A stretch of DNA of 61,615 nucleotides from Methylotenera sp. (GTDB taxonomy: Bacteria > Pseudomonadota > Gammaproteobacteria > Burkholderiales > Methylophilaceae), in NCBI GenBank assembly GCA_009693255.1, contig SHXQ01000009.1, positions 1 through 61,615 of the forward strand. The letters are read 5' to 3'. The position numbers and the translations under genes are program-made. Shown here one piece after another: positions 48,152-57,361 of this stretch. Positions within the stretch are counted from its first letter, which is position 1. Every line of letters begins with the position of its first letter. The notes below the pieces were generated by a model. That model saw only the letters and a program-made list of their open reading frames with translations, had not been told where the DNA came from and did not search any database.

Positions 48152-49675
48152 TTACTTTGTTTTAGGTCGACTTGCCAAAAAATTAGGCAAACAAATAGCA
48201 AGTATGCCAATTAAACTAATGGCTAAAAATAGCCAATTCCCAAAGCGCACGTAGGGCGTACTTCCGCTATACCCTTGCGCCATGACATTGAGCGTGAGTT
48301 GAGTGAAGTGTGGCGCATGGGCGATGACATTTCCGTGCGGGTCTATCATGGCGCTTGCGCCAGTATTGGTTGCACGCAATACCGTGCGGCCCGTCTCTAA
48401 GGCGCGCGCCTGTGAAAACTGCAGGTGCTGGTATGCCGCCAGCGACTCACCATACCAGGCATCATTACTGGCATTGACCAACAGGCTAGCCGCGGGCAGT
48501 TGCCGAATAATTTCTTCACCAAAAACGTCTTCATAGCAAATGTTGATGGCCACTTTTTCACCGGCAATTGCCATGGGTTGCTGCTGAATACTACCGCGGG
48601 ACAAATCACTTAAAGGCATATTAAGCCAATCGCGGTATACCCAGCCGAGCAGGGCTTTTAACGGGATAAACTCGCCGAAAGGGACTAGGTGTGATTTGCG
48701 ATAAACTTCTGGTGCGGCACTGCCAATATTCAACATGCTATTGAAGTACTCGCCATTTTCACGCTCTATGATACCGACCAGAATTGACCCTTGATTGTGC
48801 GTTGCGTGCTGCTCCAAGCGCACTTTAAGTTCGCTCGGCAGCTCACTAGAGAGTATTGGTAGTGCGGTTTCTGGCAGGATAATCAACTGAGCGCTACTGG
48901 CTTCCGCCATTTGCAGGTATTGATGCAAAGTGCGCTCAGCTGTTTCTGGCGCCCATTTTATATCCTGCGAAATATTGCCTTGCAGCAAGGCTACTGAGAT
49001 TGGTTGAGCTGTTGGCGAGGTCCATTCCACCCCTTTTAATAAGCCACCAGCAAGAAAAATTAGCACTAACAAGGCCAGGCTATTACGTTGCCAAAGCCTA
49101 GAAATTGGCTTTTGTGTCAGCCCGTAAGCTATTAAGCTGGCAATAAATATCGTGAGCAGAGAAACGCCATGCACGCCAACAATCGGCATATAGCCCGCCA
49201 ATGGGCTATTTGGCACTTGGCTGTAGCCGATAGTCAACCAAGGAAATCCTGTAAAAATCCAGCTTCTTAGCCAATCAGACAGTGCCCAAAACACTGGAAT
49301 CGCTATCAGCATGTGCTGCGCTTGCGTTTTTGAAAACTGGCGACTCAATACGCCAACCATTGCAGGAAACAATGCCATGAATGCACAGAGCAAAAAAGTC
49401 ACGACTACTGCCATCAGCATAGGCATGTTGCCAAAGTCATGCAAGCTAATATAAATCCAATAAATCCCCGCGCTAAATAAGCCCAAACCGTAAATAAAGC
49501 CAGAAATTGCAGCTTGTTTTGGCGTGCAGTCTTGGTGCCAGTAGTAAAACAAGCCTATGAGCGATAAAATACTGACCGGATAAAAGTAAAATGGCGCAAA
49601 ACCCAGCACGCCACCAGCCCCCAACATCAATAAAATGAGCGGCTTGACGAATTTGTTGTGGCTTAGTGTTCGCAT
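48152..49675 (-). CDS. lnt: Apolipoprotein N-acyltransferase
   Basis: Lnt adds the third acyl chain to lipoproteins at the outer face of the inner membrane. The start at the ATG 49675 (MRTLSHNKFVKPL) is preferred over an upstream TTG at 49702. About six N-terminal helices are followed by a nitrilase domain with the catalytic triad: Glu in IILPETALPIL, Lys in YRKSHLVPFGEFIP and Cys in INICYEDVFGEE. It is normally followed upstream by corC; here mscL and a small gene lie between them. The length (507) is typical. Confidence 0.95.
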   Translation of the reverse strand: MRTLSHNKFVKPLILLMLGAGGVLGFAPFYFYPVSILSLIGLFYYWHQDCTPKQAAISGFIYGLGLFSAGIYWIYISLHDFGNMPMLMAVVVTFLLCAFMALFPAMVGVLSRQFSKTQAQHMLIAIPVFWALSDWLRSWIFTGFPWLTIGYSQVPNSPLAGYMPIVGVHGVSLLTIFIASLIAYGLTQKPISRLWQRNSLALLVLIFLAGGLLKGVEWTSPTAQPISVALLQGNISQDIKWAPETAERTLHQYLQMAEASSAQLIILPETALPILSSELPSELKVRLEQHATHNQGSILVGIIERENGEYFNSMLNIGSAAPEVYRKSHLVPFGEFIPLKALLGWVYRDWLNMPLSDLSRGSIQQQPMAIAGEKVAINICYEDVFGEEIIRQLPAASLLVNASNDAWYGESLAAYQHLQFSQARALETGRTVLRATNTGASAMIDPHGNVIAHAPHFTQLTLNVMAQGYSGSTPYVRFGNWLFLAISLIGILAICLPNFLASRPKTK

Positions 49676-49841
49676 GGCGTGAATTGTAGCTTGATACAAC
49701 AATTTATAATTAAATTAAGTGGGCTAATCACAATAAAACAGCGCCCAATATTGACTGCCCATCTATTCAAACTCTATATTTGTTCTGCCGCAACTTACCC
49801 ATTTAATGACAGCACAAAACAGATTAACTTTTTGGAGAAGC

Positions 49842-50267
49842 ATGATGGGCATGACATCAGAGTTTAAGGATTTTATTTCTAAGGGCAATGTGGTTGACTT
49901 GGCGGTCGGCGTCATCATTGGCGCTGCATTTGGTAAAATTGTTGATTCCTTAGTCGGAGATATTATGATGCCAGTGATAGGTAGAATTCTGGGAGGCTTA
50001 GATTTCAGTAATATGTTTATTGCCTTGGCTGATATTCCTGCAGGTAATGCTGGCACCTATGCCGCGCTAAAAACGGCAGGGGTGCCGATGTTGGCTTAGG
50101 GTCACTTCATTACCATAGTGCTGAATTTTATTATTTTATCGTTTGTAATCTTTATGATGGTAAAACAGGTCAATAGACTTAAAAAAGCCGAGGCCACCGC
50201 TACACCTACGGCAACCCCTGATGACATATTGCTATTGCGTGAAATTCGCGACGCCCAGAAAAAATAA
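49842..50267 (+). pseudogene. mscL: Large-conductance mechanosensitive channel with an in-frame amber codon
   Basis: MscL is an inner-membrane channel that opens under osmotic downshock. The reading frame from ATG 49842 (GGAGAAG just upstream) encodes [20 protein letters not shown], the first membrane helix and the loop up to GVPMLA. A TAG at 50097-50099 then stands where relatives have tyrosine (LAYGHFI). The same frame continues without any shift through the second helix ([20 protein letters not shown]) and a full C-terminal helix ([13 protein letters not shown]) to TAA at 50265. A single base change explains it. The normal full length would be 141 residues; the product now would lose the second membrane helix. 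Confidence 0.9.
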
Positions 50268-50284
50268 TCAGCAGTATTGTTTAC

Positions 50285-50683
50285 CTATAGTGATGAATCA
50301 GGACGCGCGCTGGGCACATCATATTTTTGAGCGTTATCAACGCCTTCCGCACCATTATTAATAAAAACCACCTGCACTACTTTATCCTCGATAAAGTCTA
50401 ATTCGGTCGTTTCGTAATAGTTTCCCTCAGATGAAGTATTGATAAAGTGATATTGCCAAATAGAAGCGACCACTTTTCCTGTGCCTTTAATTTTCACGTC
50501 ATCTGCTTTTGCGGGTTCACCAAACTGCGCAATAATTTTAGCCTTATCAAAGCCATTAATGGCATTCACAAAGTCTCGCTCAAGCGTTGGAATATTAGCG
50601 TCTACTTTTGCTTCATCGGCAGCGGCTAGGGGCGTCAGTAACATTTGCGTGAAAATAATACCGATTAATGCGATATATTTCAT
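50285..50683 (-). CDS. Small exported protein of unknown function
   Basis: A 132-residue protein with a clear signal peptide (IALIGIIFTQMLLTPLAAA). The mature part is acidic and has a region like an outer-membrane assembly/SmpA-type small domain: FGEPAKADDVKIKGTGKVVA, IWQYHF and ELDFIEDKVVQVVF. That is a rhythm seen in proteins where a mutated parameter (GEP...) precedes a beta-rich domain, but I do not recognise the family. It lies between the mscL pseudogene and corC, on the corC strand, downstream of it by 86 nt. Codon and base use look ordinary. Confidence 0.7.
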   Translation of the reverse strand: MKYIALIGIIFTQMLLTPLAAADEAKVDANIPTLERDFVNAINGFDKAKIIAQFGEPAKADDVKIKGTGKVVASIWQYHFINTSSEGNYYETTELDFIEDKVVQVVFINNGAEGVDNAQKYDVPSARPDSSL

Positions 50684-50769
50684 TGCCTACTCCAATCACA
50701 AAAAATTATTTTTTATATTGACTTAAGCGTTGAGAGCCAAAAAAATAGAAATAAGTTCCAGCGGGTTGC

Positions 50770-51609
50770 TTAGGCTAAATCTATCGCATTTGGCAAAACT
50801 TCTAGTAGCAGGGTGTGTAAACGACGGCTATCCGCACGCAACACTTTAAAACGTAAGCCGCTTAGCGCAATTTCATCATCCCGCTTTGGTAAGTGTCCGA
50901 ATTGATGTACTACTAGGCCGCCGATGGTAGAAAATTCTTCATCGCTTAATGCGGTGCCAATAATTTCGTTAAAGTCTGCGATTTCTGTCAGCGCTTTTAC
51001 CCGATACTTGCCGTCTGCATTTTGGATAATATTATCTTCGACTTCGTCGTAATCGTACTCATCTTCAATGTCACCGACTATCTGTTCGAGCACATCCTCA
51101 ATCGTCACCATTCCTGCCACACCGCCGTATTCATCGACCACAATGGCAATATGATTGCGGGTACTGCGGAACTCTTTCAGCAATATGTTCAATCGTTTAG
51201 ATTCTGGAATAAATACCGCAGGGCGCAACATATCACGCACTTCAAAATCTTCCCCTGCGTAGTAACGCAATAAATCTTTAGCCAGCAAAATGCCTATTAC
51301 GTCATTCTTATCATCCTCAATCACCGGAAAGCGGGAGTGGGCAGTTTCAATCACGTGCGGGATAAAAATTTCAGGGGGATCGGTGATGTCGATGACATCC
51401 ATTTGTGAGCGCGGAATCATGATGTCGCGCACTTGCATTTCACTGACTTGCAATACGCCTTCTATCATGGCGAGTGAGTCTGCATCCATCAAACTATTTT
51501 CGTAAGCGCCATGTAGCAGCGTAACAAGTTGCTCGCGATCTTCAGGTTCACGCAGTAAAAAATGACTTAAGCGTTCTAGTAAACTTGGTTTTTCCGACTC
51601 GGCAGCCAT
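50770..51609 (-). CDS. corC: CorC/HlyC-family CBS-domain protein
   Basis: A cytosolic CBS-pair protein of 279 residues with a C-terminal CorC/HlyC (transporter-associated) domain. CBS sequences include VRDIMIPRSQMDVIDI, HSRFPVIEDDKNDVIGILLAKDLLRYY and NHIAIVVDEYGGVAGMVTIEDVLEQIVGDI (read in short pieces). The last domain has FSTIGGLVVHQFGHLPKRDDEI. E. coli CorC/YbeX is linked to metal-ion efflux and ribosome assembly. It follows ybeY by 11 nt in the miaB-phoH-ybeY-corC-lnt order. Confidence 0.93.
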   Translation of the reverse strand: MAAESEKPSLLERLSHFLLREPEDREQLVTLLHGAYENSLMDADSLAMIEGVLQVSEMQVRDIMIPRSQMDVIDITDPPEIFIPHVIETAHSRFPVIEDDKNDVIGILLAKDLLRYYAGEDFEVRDMLRPAVFIPESKRLNILLKEFRSTRNHIAIVVDEYGGVAGMVTIEDVLEQIVGDIEDEYDYDEVEDNIIQNADGKYRVKALTEIADFNEIIGTALSDEEFSTIGGLVVHQFGHLPKRDDEIALSGLRFKVLRADSRRLHTLLLEVLPNAIDLA

Positions 51610-51620
51610 TAGCAGGCGTC

Positions 51621-52058
51621 CTATGTAATGAGATAAGGGTTAGCATACCCTAATTTTGTGATAATTGCAGTCTCCAAACTTTCCATCAGCTCGGCTTCTG
51701 CATTAATTTCGTGATCGTAACCGTGTAAATGTAAGACCCCGTGTACAGTTAAATGCGCATAATGCGCTTCCAGCGGCTTGTTTTGTGCCAGTGCCTCTGC
51801 AGCAACGACAGGCGCGCAAATAATGATATCGCCGATTAAATGCGGCACTTCAGTTAATGGAAATGTCAGCACATTGGTTGCGTAGTCTTTAGCACGGTAA
51901 GTGTTGTTAAGCGCTCGTCCTTCGGCCTCATCGACGATACGTATTGCAACTTCCGTATCCACATTAATAGCCGCTTTAGCCCAGCGCCTAAATTGGCTGG
52001 GCGTAGGGAAATTCGAGCCCTCGGCAGCGTATTGAACGATTATTTTAATGGCGGCCAT
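51621..52058 (-). CDS. ybeY: Endoribonuclease / rRNA maturation factor YbeY
   Basis: YbeY is a zinc-dependent RNase needed for 16S rRNA 3'-end maturation and ribosome quality control. At 145 residues it is near the family length. The signature TVHGVLHLHGYDHE contains the three zinc-binding histidines (H, H, H), with LNTYRAKDYATNVLTFPL (NNxYR..D.PTNVLSFP-like) upstream. It lies between phoH and corC. The signature and context make the call secure. Confidence 0.96.
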   Translation of the reverse strand: MAAIKIIVQYAAEGSNFPTPSQFRRWAKAAINVDTEVAIRIVDEAEGRALNNTYRAKDYATNVLTFPLTEVPHLIGDIIICAPVVAAEALAQNKPLEAHYAHLTVHGVLHLHGYDHEINAEAELMESLETAIITKLGYANPYLIT

Positions 52059-52091
52059 GTTTTTATAGCTCCTGCTGACATCGCTGATAGA

Positions 52092-53039
52092 TCATTTTTC
52101 GCTGTTCTTTTCGTACTCTTCATAAGCATTGACAATTTTCTGCACTAACGGGTGACGCACCACGTCCGCAGATAAAAAATGGGTCATGGCGATGCCTTTG
52201 ATATCTTTCAGAACTTTTTGCGCTTCTACCAAACCGCTTTTTTGATGCTTATGCAAGTCAATTTGCGTCACATCCCCAGTAATCACCGCTTTGGTACCAA
52301 ATCCAATTCGCGTCAAAAACATCTTCATTTGTTCAGGCGTGGTATTTTGCGCTTCATCTAGAATAATAAAACTCTGGTTAAGTGTACGGCCGCGCATATA
52401 AGCTAGCGGCGCCACTTCAATCGCACCACGTTCAAACATTTTGTTCACGGTGTCGTAACCAGCTAAATCATACAACGCATCATATAAAGGGCGTAAATAA
52501 GGGTCTACTTTCTGGTTTAAGTCGCCGGGTAAAAAGCCTAATTTTTCGCCAGCTTCCACCGCTGGGCGTACCAAGATAATGCGCTTCACTCGGTCGCGGC
52601 TCATGGCATCAACGGCGCTAGCTACCGCCAAGTAAGTTTTACCTGTACCGGCAGGGCCAATGCCAAAGGTAATATCGTGATCTTGAATCTGCTGTAAATA
52701 AGCAATTTGCCTAGGAGTACGGCCATGTAACTCGGTGCGCCGTGTCATCAATACTGGCGCGTTAGAACTTACCATATCTTCAGGTTTTAATTTATTAATT
52801 TCTACCAAACCCAGTTGAATTTCATCTAGGCCAACAGGGGTCTTGGCGCGTATATAAAAATTTTCAAGCAACTGTACCGCCAAGCGCATATTCTGCACCT
52901 CGCCAGAAAACCGCATGTGGGCGCCACGTCGCGCAATTTTCACGTCTAGCGCATCTTCAATTTGCTTAATATTTTCATCCAACACGCCGCACAAGTTAGC
53001 TAGGCGGACATTATCTTCTGGGGTTAAGGTGATTTCCAT
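52092..53039 (-). CDS. ybeZ: PhoH-like ATPase (YbeZ)
   Basis: A 315-residue PhoH-family ATPase. Walker A is IGPAGTGKTYLAVA near residue 130, and Walker B is SFIILDEAQNTTPEQMKMF. A KH-like N-terminal domain is suggested by residues 20-60. YbeZ is an RNA-helicase-like partner of YbeY in E. coli. The gene is 2 nt from miaB and 33 nt from ybeY on the same strand, in the conserved miaB-phoH-ybeY-corC order. The product is expected to be cytosolic. Confidence 0.96.
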   Translation of the reverse strand: MEITLTPEDNVRLANLCGVLDENIKQIEDALDVKIARRGAHMRFSGEVQNMRLAVQLLENFYIRAKTPVGLDEIQLGLVEINKLKPEDMVSSNAPVLMTRRTELHGRTPRQIAYLQQIQDHDITFGIGPAGTGKTYLAVASAVDAMSRDRVKRIILVRPAVEAGEKLGFLPGDLNQKVDPYLRPLYDALYDLAGYDTVNKMFERGAIEVAPLAYMRGRTLNQSFIILDEAQNTTPEQMKMFLTRIGFGTKAVITGDVTQIDLHKHQKSGLVEAQKVLKDIKGIAMTHFLSADVVRHPLVQKIVNAYEEYEKNSEK

Positions 53040-53041
53040 GT

Positions 53042-54406
53042 TTATGCTTTGAATGCGCTGCCCATAATTTCGCCGCGCAATCGTTTTGGATTAGCCACAT
53101 CGGTAATACGCACATTGACGAATTGATGAATTAAATTAGTGTCGCCCACGATGTCTACAATACGATTATTGTCGGTTTTCCCCGCTAACTCTTTGGCATT
53201 TTTCCACGAGCTACTTTCAATCAGCACACGCTGCACAGTGCCGAGCATAGCCACACTGATTTGCTTGCCTTGCGCCTCATTAATGGCTTGCAATTTAGCT
53301 AAGCGCGCGAGCTTAAGTTCTTGCGTGGTGTCGTCAGTTAAATAAGAGGCCGGCGTGCCAGGGCGCGGGCTGTATAAAAAGCTAAAGCTATAATCAAATC
53401 CTACCTCTTGCATCAGTTTTGCGGTGGCTTCAAATTCAGCTTCCGTCTCGCCTGGAAACCCCACAATAAAATCTGAGGTAAATGTCAGGTTTGGATTTGC
53501 TACACGCAATTTTCGTATCGTTGATTTAAATTGTAGGCCAGTGTAATTGCGCTTCATGGCCATGAGCACACGGTCGGCACCGGCTTGCACCGGCAAATGC
53601 AATTGCACCGCTAATTTTGGCACATTCGCAAAACAATCTATCAAGCGTTGACTCATCTCATTGGGATGACTGGTAGTAAAACGGATGCGCTCAATCTGCG
53701 GAATCTCAGCGATATACTCAATCATCATGGCCAAATCCGCATTCAGCCCCTGATATTCAGCTTGGTAGGCATTCACATTCTGCCCTAGCAAGGTGATTTC
53801 TTTTACGCCTTGGGCGGCCAACTGCACGGCTTCGGTGAGTATCGCTTCAAAAGGGCGCGACACTTCTTCTCCGCGCGTATAAGGCACTACGCAAAAACTG
53901 CAGTATTTGCTGCAGCCTTCCATAATGCTTAAAAAAGCACTGGCACCTTCAACGCGAGGCGGCGGTAAATGATCAAATTTTTCAATCTCTGGGAATGAAA
54001 TATCGACCTGTGATTGGCCGCTAGATTGGCTGCTCTTAATCAAATCTGGTAGGCGGTGCAAGGTTTGTGGGCCAAACACTACGTCTACATAAGGCGCACG
54101 CTTAATGATGTTCTCGCCCTCTTGCGAAGCGACACAACCACCGACGCCGATGACTAAATTAGGGTTTTTTGCTTTAAGCGGAATAAATCGCCCAAGGTGG
54201 CTAAACACTTTATCTTCCGCTTTTTCACGCACGGAACAAGTATTAAGCAAAATCACATCGGCATCCTCGGGCGTAAGCGTTTCCACCATACCATCGGTTG
54301 AGGCCAGCATATCCGCCATGCGCGATGAATCATACTCATTCATTTGGCAACCGAAAGTTTTGATGAATACCTTTTTCGGCGCAGATGACTGGGTGGCGGG
54401 TGGCAT
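53042..54406 (-). CDS. miaB: tRNA-2-methylthio-N6-dimethylallyladenosine synthase
   Basis: MiaB is a radical-SAM enzyme that thiomethylates i6A37 of tRNA. The ATG at 54406 ([19 protein letters not shown]) is chosen over a TTG eight codons earlier. Cysteines of the N-terminal cluster are in [28 protein letters not shown] and [11 protein letters not shown]. The radical-SAM motif is [18 protein letters not shown]-terminal TRAM domain closes the 454 residues. It starts the minus-strand miaB-phoH-ybeY-corC group. The gene is divergent from cysG. Confidence 0.96.
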   Translation of the reverse strand: MPPATQSSAPKKVFIKTFGCQMNEYDSSRMADMLASTDGMVETLTPEDADVILLNTCSVREKAEDKVFSHLGRFIPLKAKNPNLVIGVGGCVASQEGENIIKRAPYVDVVFGPQTLHRLPDLIKSSQSSGQSQVDISFPEIEKFDHLPPPRVEGASAFLSIMEGCSKYCSFCVVPYTRGEEVSRPFEAILTEAVQLAAQGVKEITLLGQNVNAYQAEYQGLNADLAMMIEYIAEIPQIERIRFTTSHPNEMSQRLIDCFANVPKLAVQLHLPVQAGADRVLMAMKRNYTGLQFKSTIRKLRVANPNLTFTSDFIVGFPGETEAEFEATAKLMQEVGFDYSFSFLYSPRPGTPASYLTDDTTQELKLARLAKLQAINEAQGKQISVAMLGTVQRVLIESSSWKNAKELAGKTDNNRIVDIVGDTNLIHQFVNVRITDVANPKRLRGEIMGSAFKA

Positions 54407-54540
54407 TAAAAATTTTTCTTTTGAATTCAAAGCTTAGCTACAATCTTATAAAACATAATTTTAGCGCATTTAGCCATTTGCTTCACGCAAAGTTGCTTAG
54501 CGCAAGGTAAAATAGGTTTACACCAACAAGCCCATCGATT

Positions 54541-55956
54541 ATGCAAGCACTTCCTATTTTCATGAATATTACAAACCGCCCATGCGTTGTTATTGGTGGC
54601 GGCGAGGTTGCTTCGCGCAAGGTGGCCATGTTATTGAAAGCCAATGCGGCCATTACCCTCTACTCACCCGAGATTTGCCAAGCGCTACAGGCCTTAAGTG
54701 TGGCCGGAAAAATTACCACCATCCATGCTCGCTTTGAGGCCCAGCAACTAGCTGGCGCATGTTTGGTGATTGCGGCGACGAATGTAGTGGCCGTGAATAC
54801 GGCAGTTTCGATCGCGGCAAAAGCGCAAAATATTCCAGTCAATGTAGTCGACTCTCCGGCTTTATGTACCTTTACCATGGCGTCTATCGTGGAAAGATCA
54901 CCGATTGTCATTGCGATTTCGAGTGAAGGTAATGCCCCAGTGCTTGCACGTTACATTCGCACCAGAATTGAAACCATGCTACCTGCAGGTTATGGCCGTA
55001 TTGCAGGAATCGCCGGAGAATTTAGAGACAAGGTCAAAGCAAAATACGCCACCAGCCAAGCGCGCCGCATTTTTTGGGAGGGCGTACTGCAAGGACCTAT
55101 TGTTGAGCGCATATTGTCTGGGCAAGAAGCCGCAGCAAGAACGGCATTAGATCAATTATTGTCTGGCCACTCGGCGCCTGGCCATAATGGTGAGGTGTAT
55201 TTGGTGGGCGGTGGACCAGGCGACCCGGATTTATTAACTTTTAGAGCATTACGCCTAATGCAGCAATGTGATGTTTGTGTGTACGACAAACTAGTGAGCC
55301 CAGAAGTTATGGCGCTGGTGCGCCGTGATGCCGAGCTGATTTACGTGGGCAAATCACGCGATCAGCATACGCTAGCGCAGGAACAAATTAACGCGCTGCT
55401 AGCCAAATTAGCCTTGCAAGGCAAGCGCGTGCTGCGCTTAAAGGGTGGCGACCCTTTCATTTTTGGGCGGGGCGGCGAAGAAATTGAAACCTTAATGCAG
55501 CATGGCGTTCCATTTCAAGTGGTGCCTGGCATTACCGCGGCAAATGGCGTTTCTAGCTATGCCGGCATTCCTTTAACCCATCGTGATTATGCGCAAGCTT
55601 GTTTGTTTATTACGGGCCATTTAAAAGCCAAAGAAAACGCTAATGAGCTCACGCTTGATTTAGATTGGGTGGCGATGTCGCGACCACGCCAAACGCTGGT
55701 GATTTATATGGGCTTAGTTGGCTTAGATCAAATTTGCAAACAACTCATCGCACATGGTGTATCCGCGAATATGCCAGCAGCGGTTGTTCAGCAAGGCACC
55801 ACATCACGGCAACGTGTGGTTGTGGCTAGCTTGCAGGATTTAGCAGAGAAAGTGGCTGCCGCAAAAATGAAAGCACCTTGCCTAACCATCATTGGTGAAG
55901 TCGTCCATTTACGTGAAAAGTTAAACTGGTTCGAGCCTAGCCCTACTGGTGAGTAG
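54541..55956 (+). CDS. cysG: Siroheme synthase (fused uroporphyrinogen methyltransferase/dehydrogenase/ferrochelatase)
   Basis: CysG makes siroheme from uroporphyrinogen III in three steps for sulfite and nitrite reductases. The 471 residues contain the N-terminal NAD-binding precorrin-2 dehydrogenase/ferrochelatase (VVIGGGEVASRKVAMLL, residues 1-205). The C-terminal SUMT follows with VYLVGGGPGDPDLLTFRALR, LKGGDPFIFGRGGEE and VPGITAANGVSSYAGIPLTHR. It is a complete fusion. The stop codon overlaps the end of the convergent sensor-kinase gene by 14 nt. No sulfite or nitrite reductase genes are in the window. Confidence 0.97.
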   Translation: MQALPIFMNITNRPCVVIGGGEVASRKVAMLLKANAAITLYSPEICQALQALSVAGKITTIHARFEAQQLAGACLVIAATNVVAVNTAVSIAAKAQNIPVNVVDSPALCTFTMASIVERSPIVIAISSEGNAPVLARYIRTRIETMLPAGYGRIAGIAGEFRDKVKAKYATSQARRIFWEGVLQGPIVERILSGQEAAARTALDQLLSGHSAPGHNGEVYLVGGGPGDPDLLTFRALRLMQQCDVCVYDKLVSPEVMALVRRDAELIYVGKSRDQHTLAQEQINALLAKLALQGKRVLRLKGGDPFIFGRGGEEIETLMQHGVPFQVVPGITAANGVSSYAGIPLTHRDYAQACLFITGHLKAKENANELTLDLDWVAMSRPRQTLVIYMGLVGLDQICKQLIAHGVSANMPAAVVQQGTTSRQRVVVASLQDLAEKVAAAKMKAPCLTIIGEVVHLREKLNWFEPSPTGE

Positions 55957-57268
55957 TTTTTTGTATCGGCAAACTCAGTCGCGCCTCTAAACCACCTTCT
56001 GGCCGGTTAATTAACTCAAGCTTGCCATGGTGTAGCTTAGCAATACGGTCGGCAATCGCTAACCCTAATCCACTGCCAGCGGCATTGCTACGGGCAGTAT
56101 CTAAGCGCTCAAATGGGCGCAGTAATTTTTCCACATGCGTTTCAGGAATGCCAGGCCCGTTATCAAAAATGCTAATCAAAATAGCCTTTTTGGTAATTTT
56201 ACTGGCGACCCGCACTTGCCCATGCCCGTATGCGTAGGCATTACCTACCAAGTTATCTAATAATCGCTGCATAGCCAAGGGCTTAATAGGAATAGCATAA
56301 GTGGGCGCTAACTGCACCACTAAGTCTCGCCCAGCGCGGAGTTGTCTATCATGCATGGCTTGTAGTAAGGTATTAATATCGATCATTTGTGATGGTTCGC
56401 CCTCGACCCCTTTCACAAAATCTAAGAACTGGTGAATGATGTTATCCATGTCGCCAATGTCTTCTACCATCCCATTTTTCAAACTGTTGCAAGCTTCGTC
56501 TGGCAACATCTCTACCGCTAGGCGTAACCTGGCTAATGGGGTGCGTATGTCGTGTGAAACGCCAGCCAAAATCAACGTACGTTCTACATCTAACTCGGCT
56601 AATGAATCAGCCATTTTATTAAAGGTGTCGTTTACTTCTCGCAATTCAGCAAAGCTACCCTCAGCTAACTTTTCTGGGCGCTCACCATTACGCAGTCTAT
56701 TTGCCGCATTCATTAACAACTGTAAAGGGCGATTAATACGCGCCGCAATAAAGTAACCAGCGCCTAGCGATAGTGCTAACACTAAAGCCGCCCAACCTAG
56801 CCACTGCCAAGGAAAATGGCGCTCCACATGCACGCGTGGGATTACCACCCAATAGTCATCTTGACCAATGCTGAAGCTAATCCAAAGCCCTTGTATGCCG
56901 TAATGATTTACACTAATAATAGTTTCCATGCCCAGTCGATCACGAATTTTTTCCGCAACCATGTGAATAAACGGATCCGCTGGCAACGGCTCGATCTCTT
57001 CCATAAAGTCAGCATAGTAAATACGTACGCCTTCTTTACCTGTAATCTCGGAAAGCAAAGCCAGGCGAAGGTTTTCTTGAGAGGCGATGAGCGAAGCGCG
57101 TGTGTAATTTACCACGGTCACCGCTTGCAAGGCTGTTGCCTCAGCACGCGGTTCACGCTCAAAATATTCAAAAATTTGTAGCGAGGCAAACTGCGCAATA
57201 GCCAATAAAACAGCAATCAGCAGCATGACTCTTGCGAGTAGCGTTGTTGGTAATAGATGTCGTTTCAA
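55943..57268 (-). CDS. EnvZ-like membrane sensor histidine kinase
   Basis: A 441-residue inner-membrane sensor kinase. Two membrane helices (about residues 10-28 and 155-173) enclose a periplasmic sensing domain. HAMP, HisKA and HATPase domains follow. The phospho-accepting histidine is in GVSHDIRTPLARLRLAVEM. The ATP-binding blocks are NLVGNAYAYG, DNGPGIP and GSGLGLAIADR. Its partner is the OmpR-like regulator 93 nt upstream. The signal cannot be predicted; EnvZ-type pairs respond to osmolarity or acidity in enterobacteria. The product may therefore be called EnvZ-like only. Confidence 0.92.
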   Translation of the reverse strand: MKRHLLPTTLLARVMLLIAVLLAIAQFASLQIFEYFEREPRAEATALQAVTVVNYTRASLIASQENLRLALLSEITGKEGVRIYYADFMEEIEPLPADPFIHMVAEKIRDRLGMETIISVNHYGIQGLWISFSIGQDDYWVVIPRVHVERHFPWQWLGWAALVLALSLGAGYFIAARINRPLQLLMNAANRLRNGERPEKLAEGSFAELREVNDTFNKMADSLAELDVERTLILAGVSHDIRTPLARLRLAVEMLPDEACNSLKNGMVEDIGDMDNIIHQFLDFVKGVEGEPSQMIDINTLLQAMHDRQLRAGRDLVVQLAPTYAIPIKPLAMQRLLDNLVGNAYAYGHGQVRVASKITKKAILISIFDNGPGIPETHVEKLLRPFERLDTARSNAAGSGLGLAIADRIAKLHHGKLELINRPEGGLEARLSLPIQKTTHQ

Positions 57269-57361
57269 GTTGCGGCTTATTGAGTTGAATTTAATAGAAG
57301 TAAAAGTTGGCTAATTTAAATGGGGCTGGCTAGATGATAATTATCAACTGACTTGACTCCA

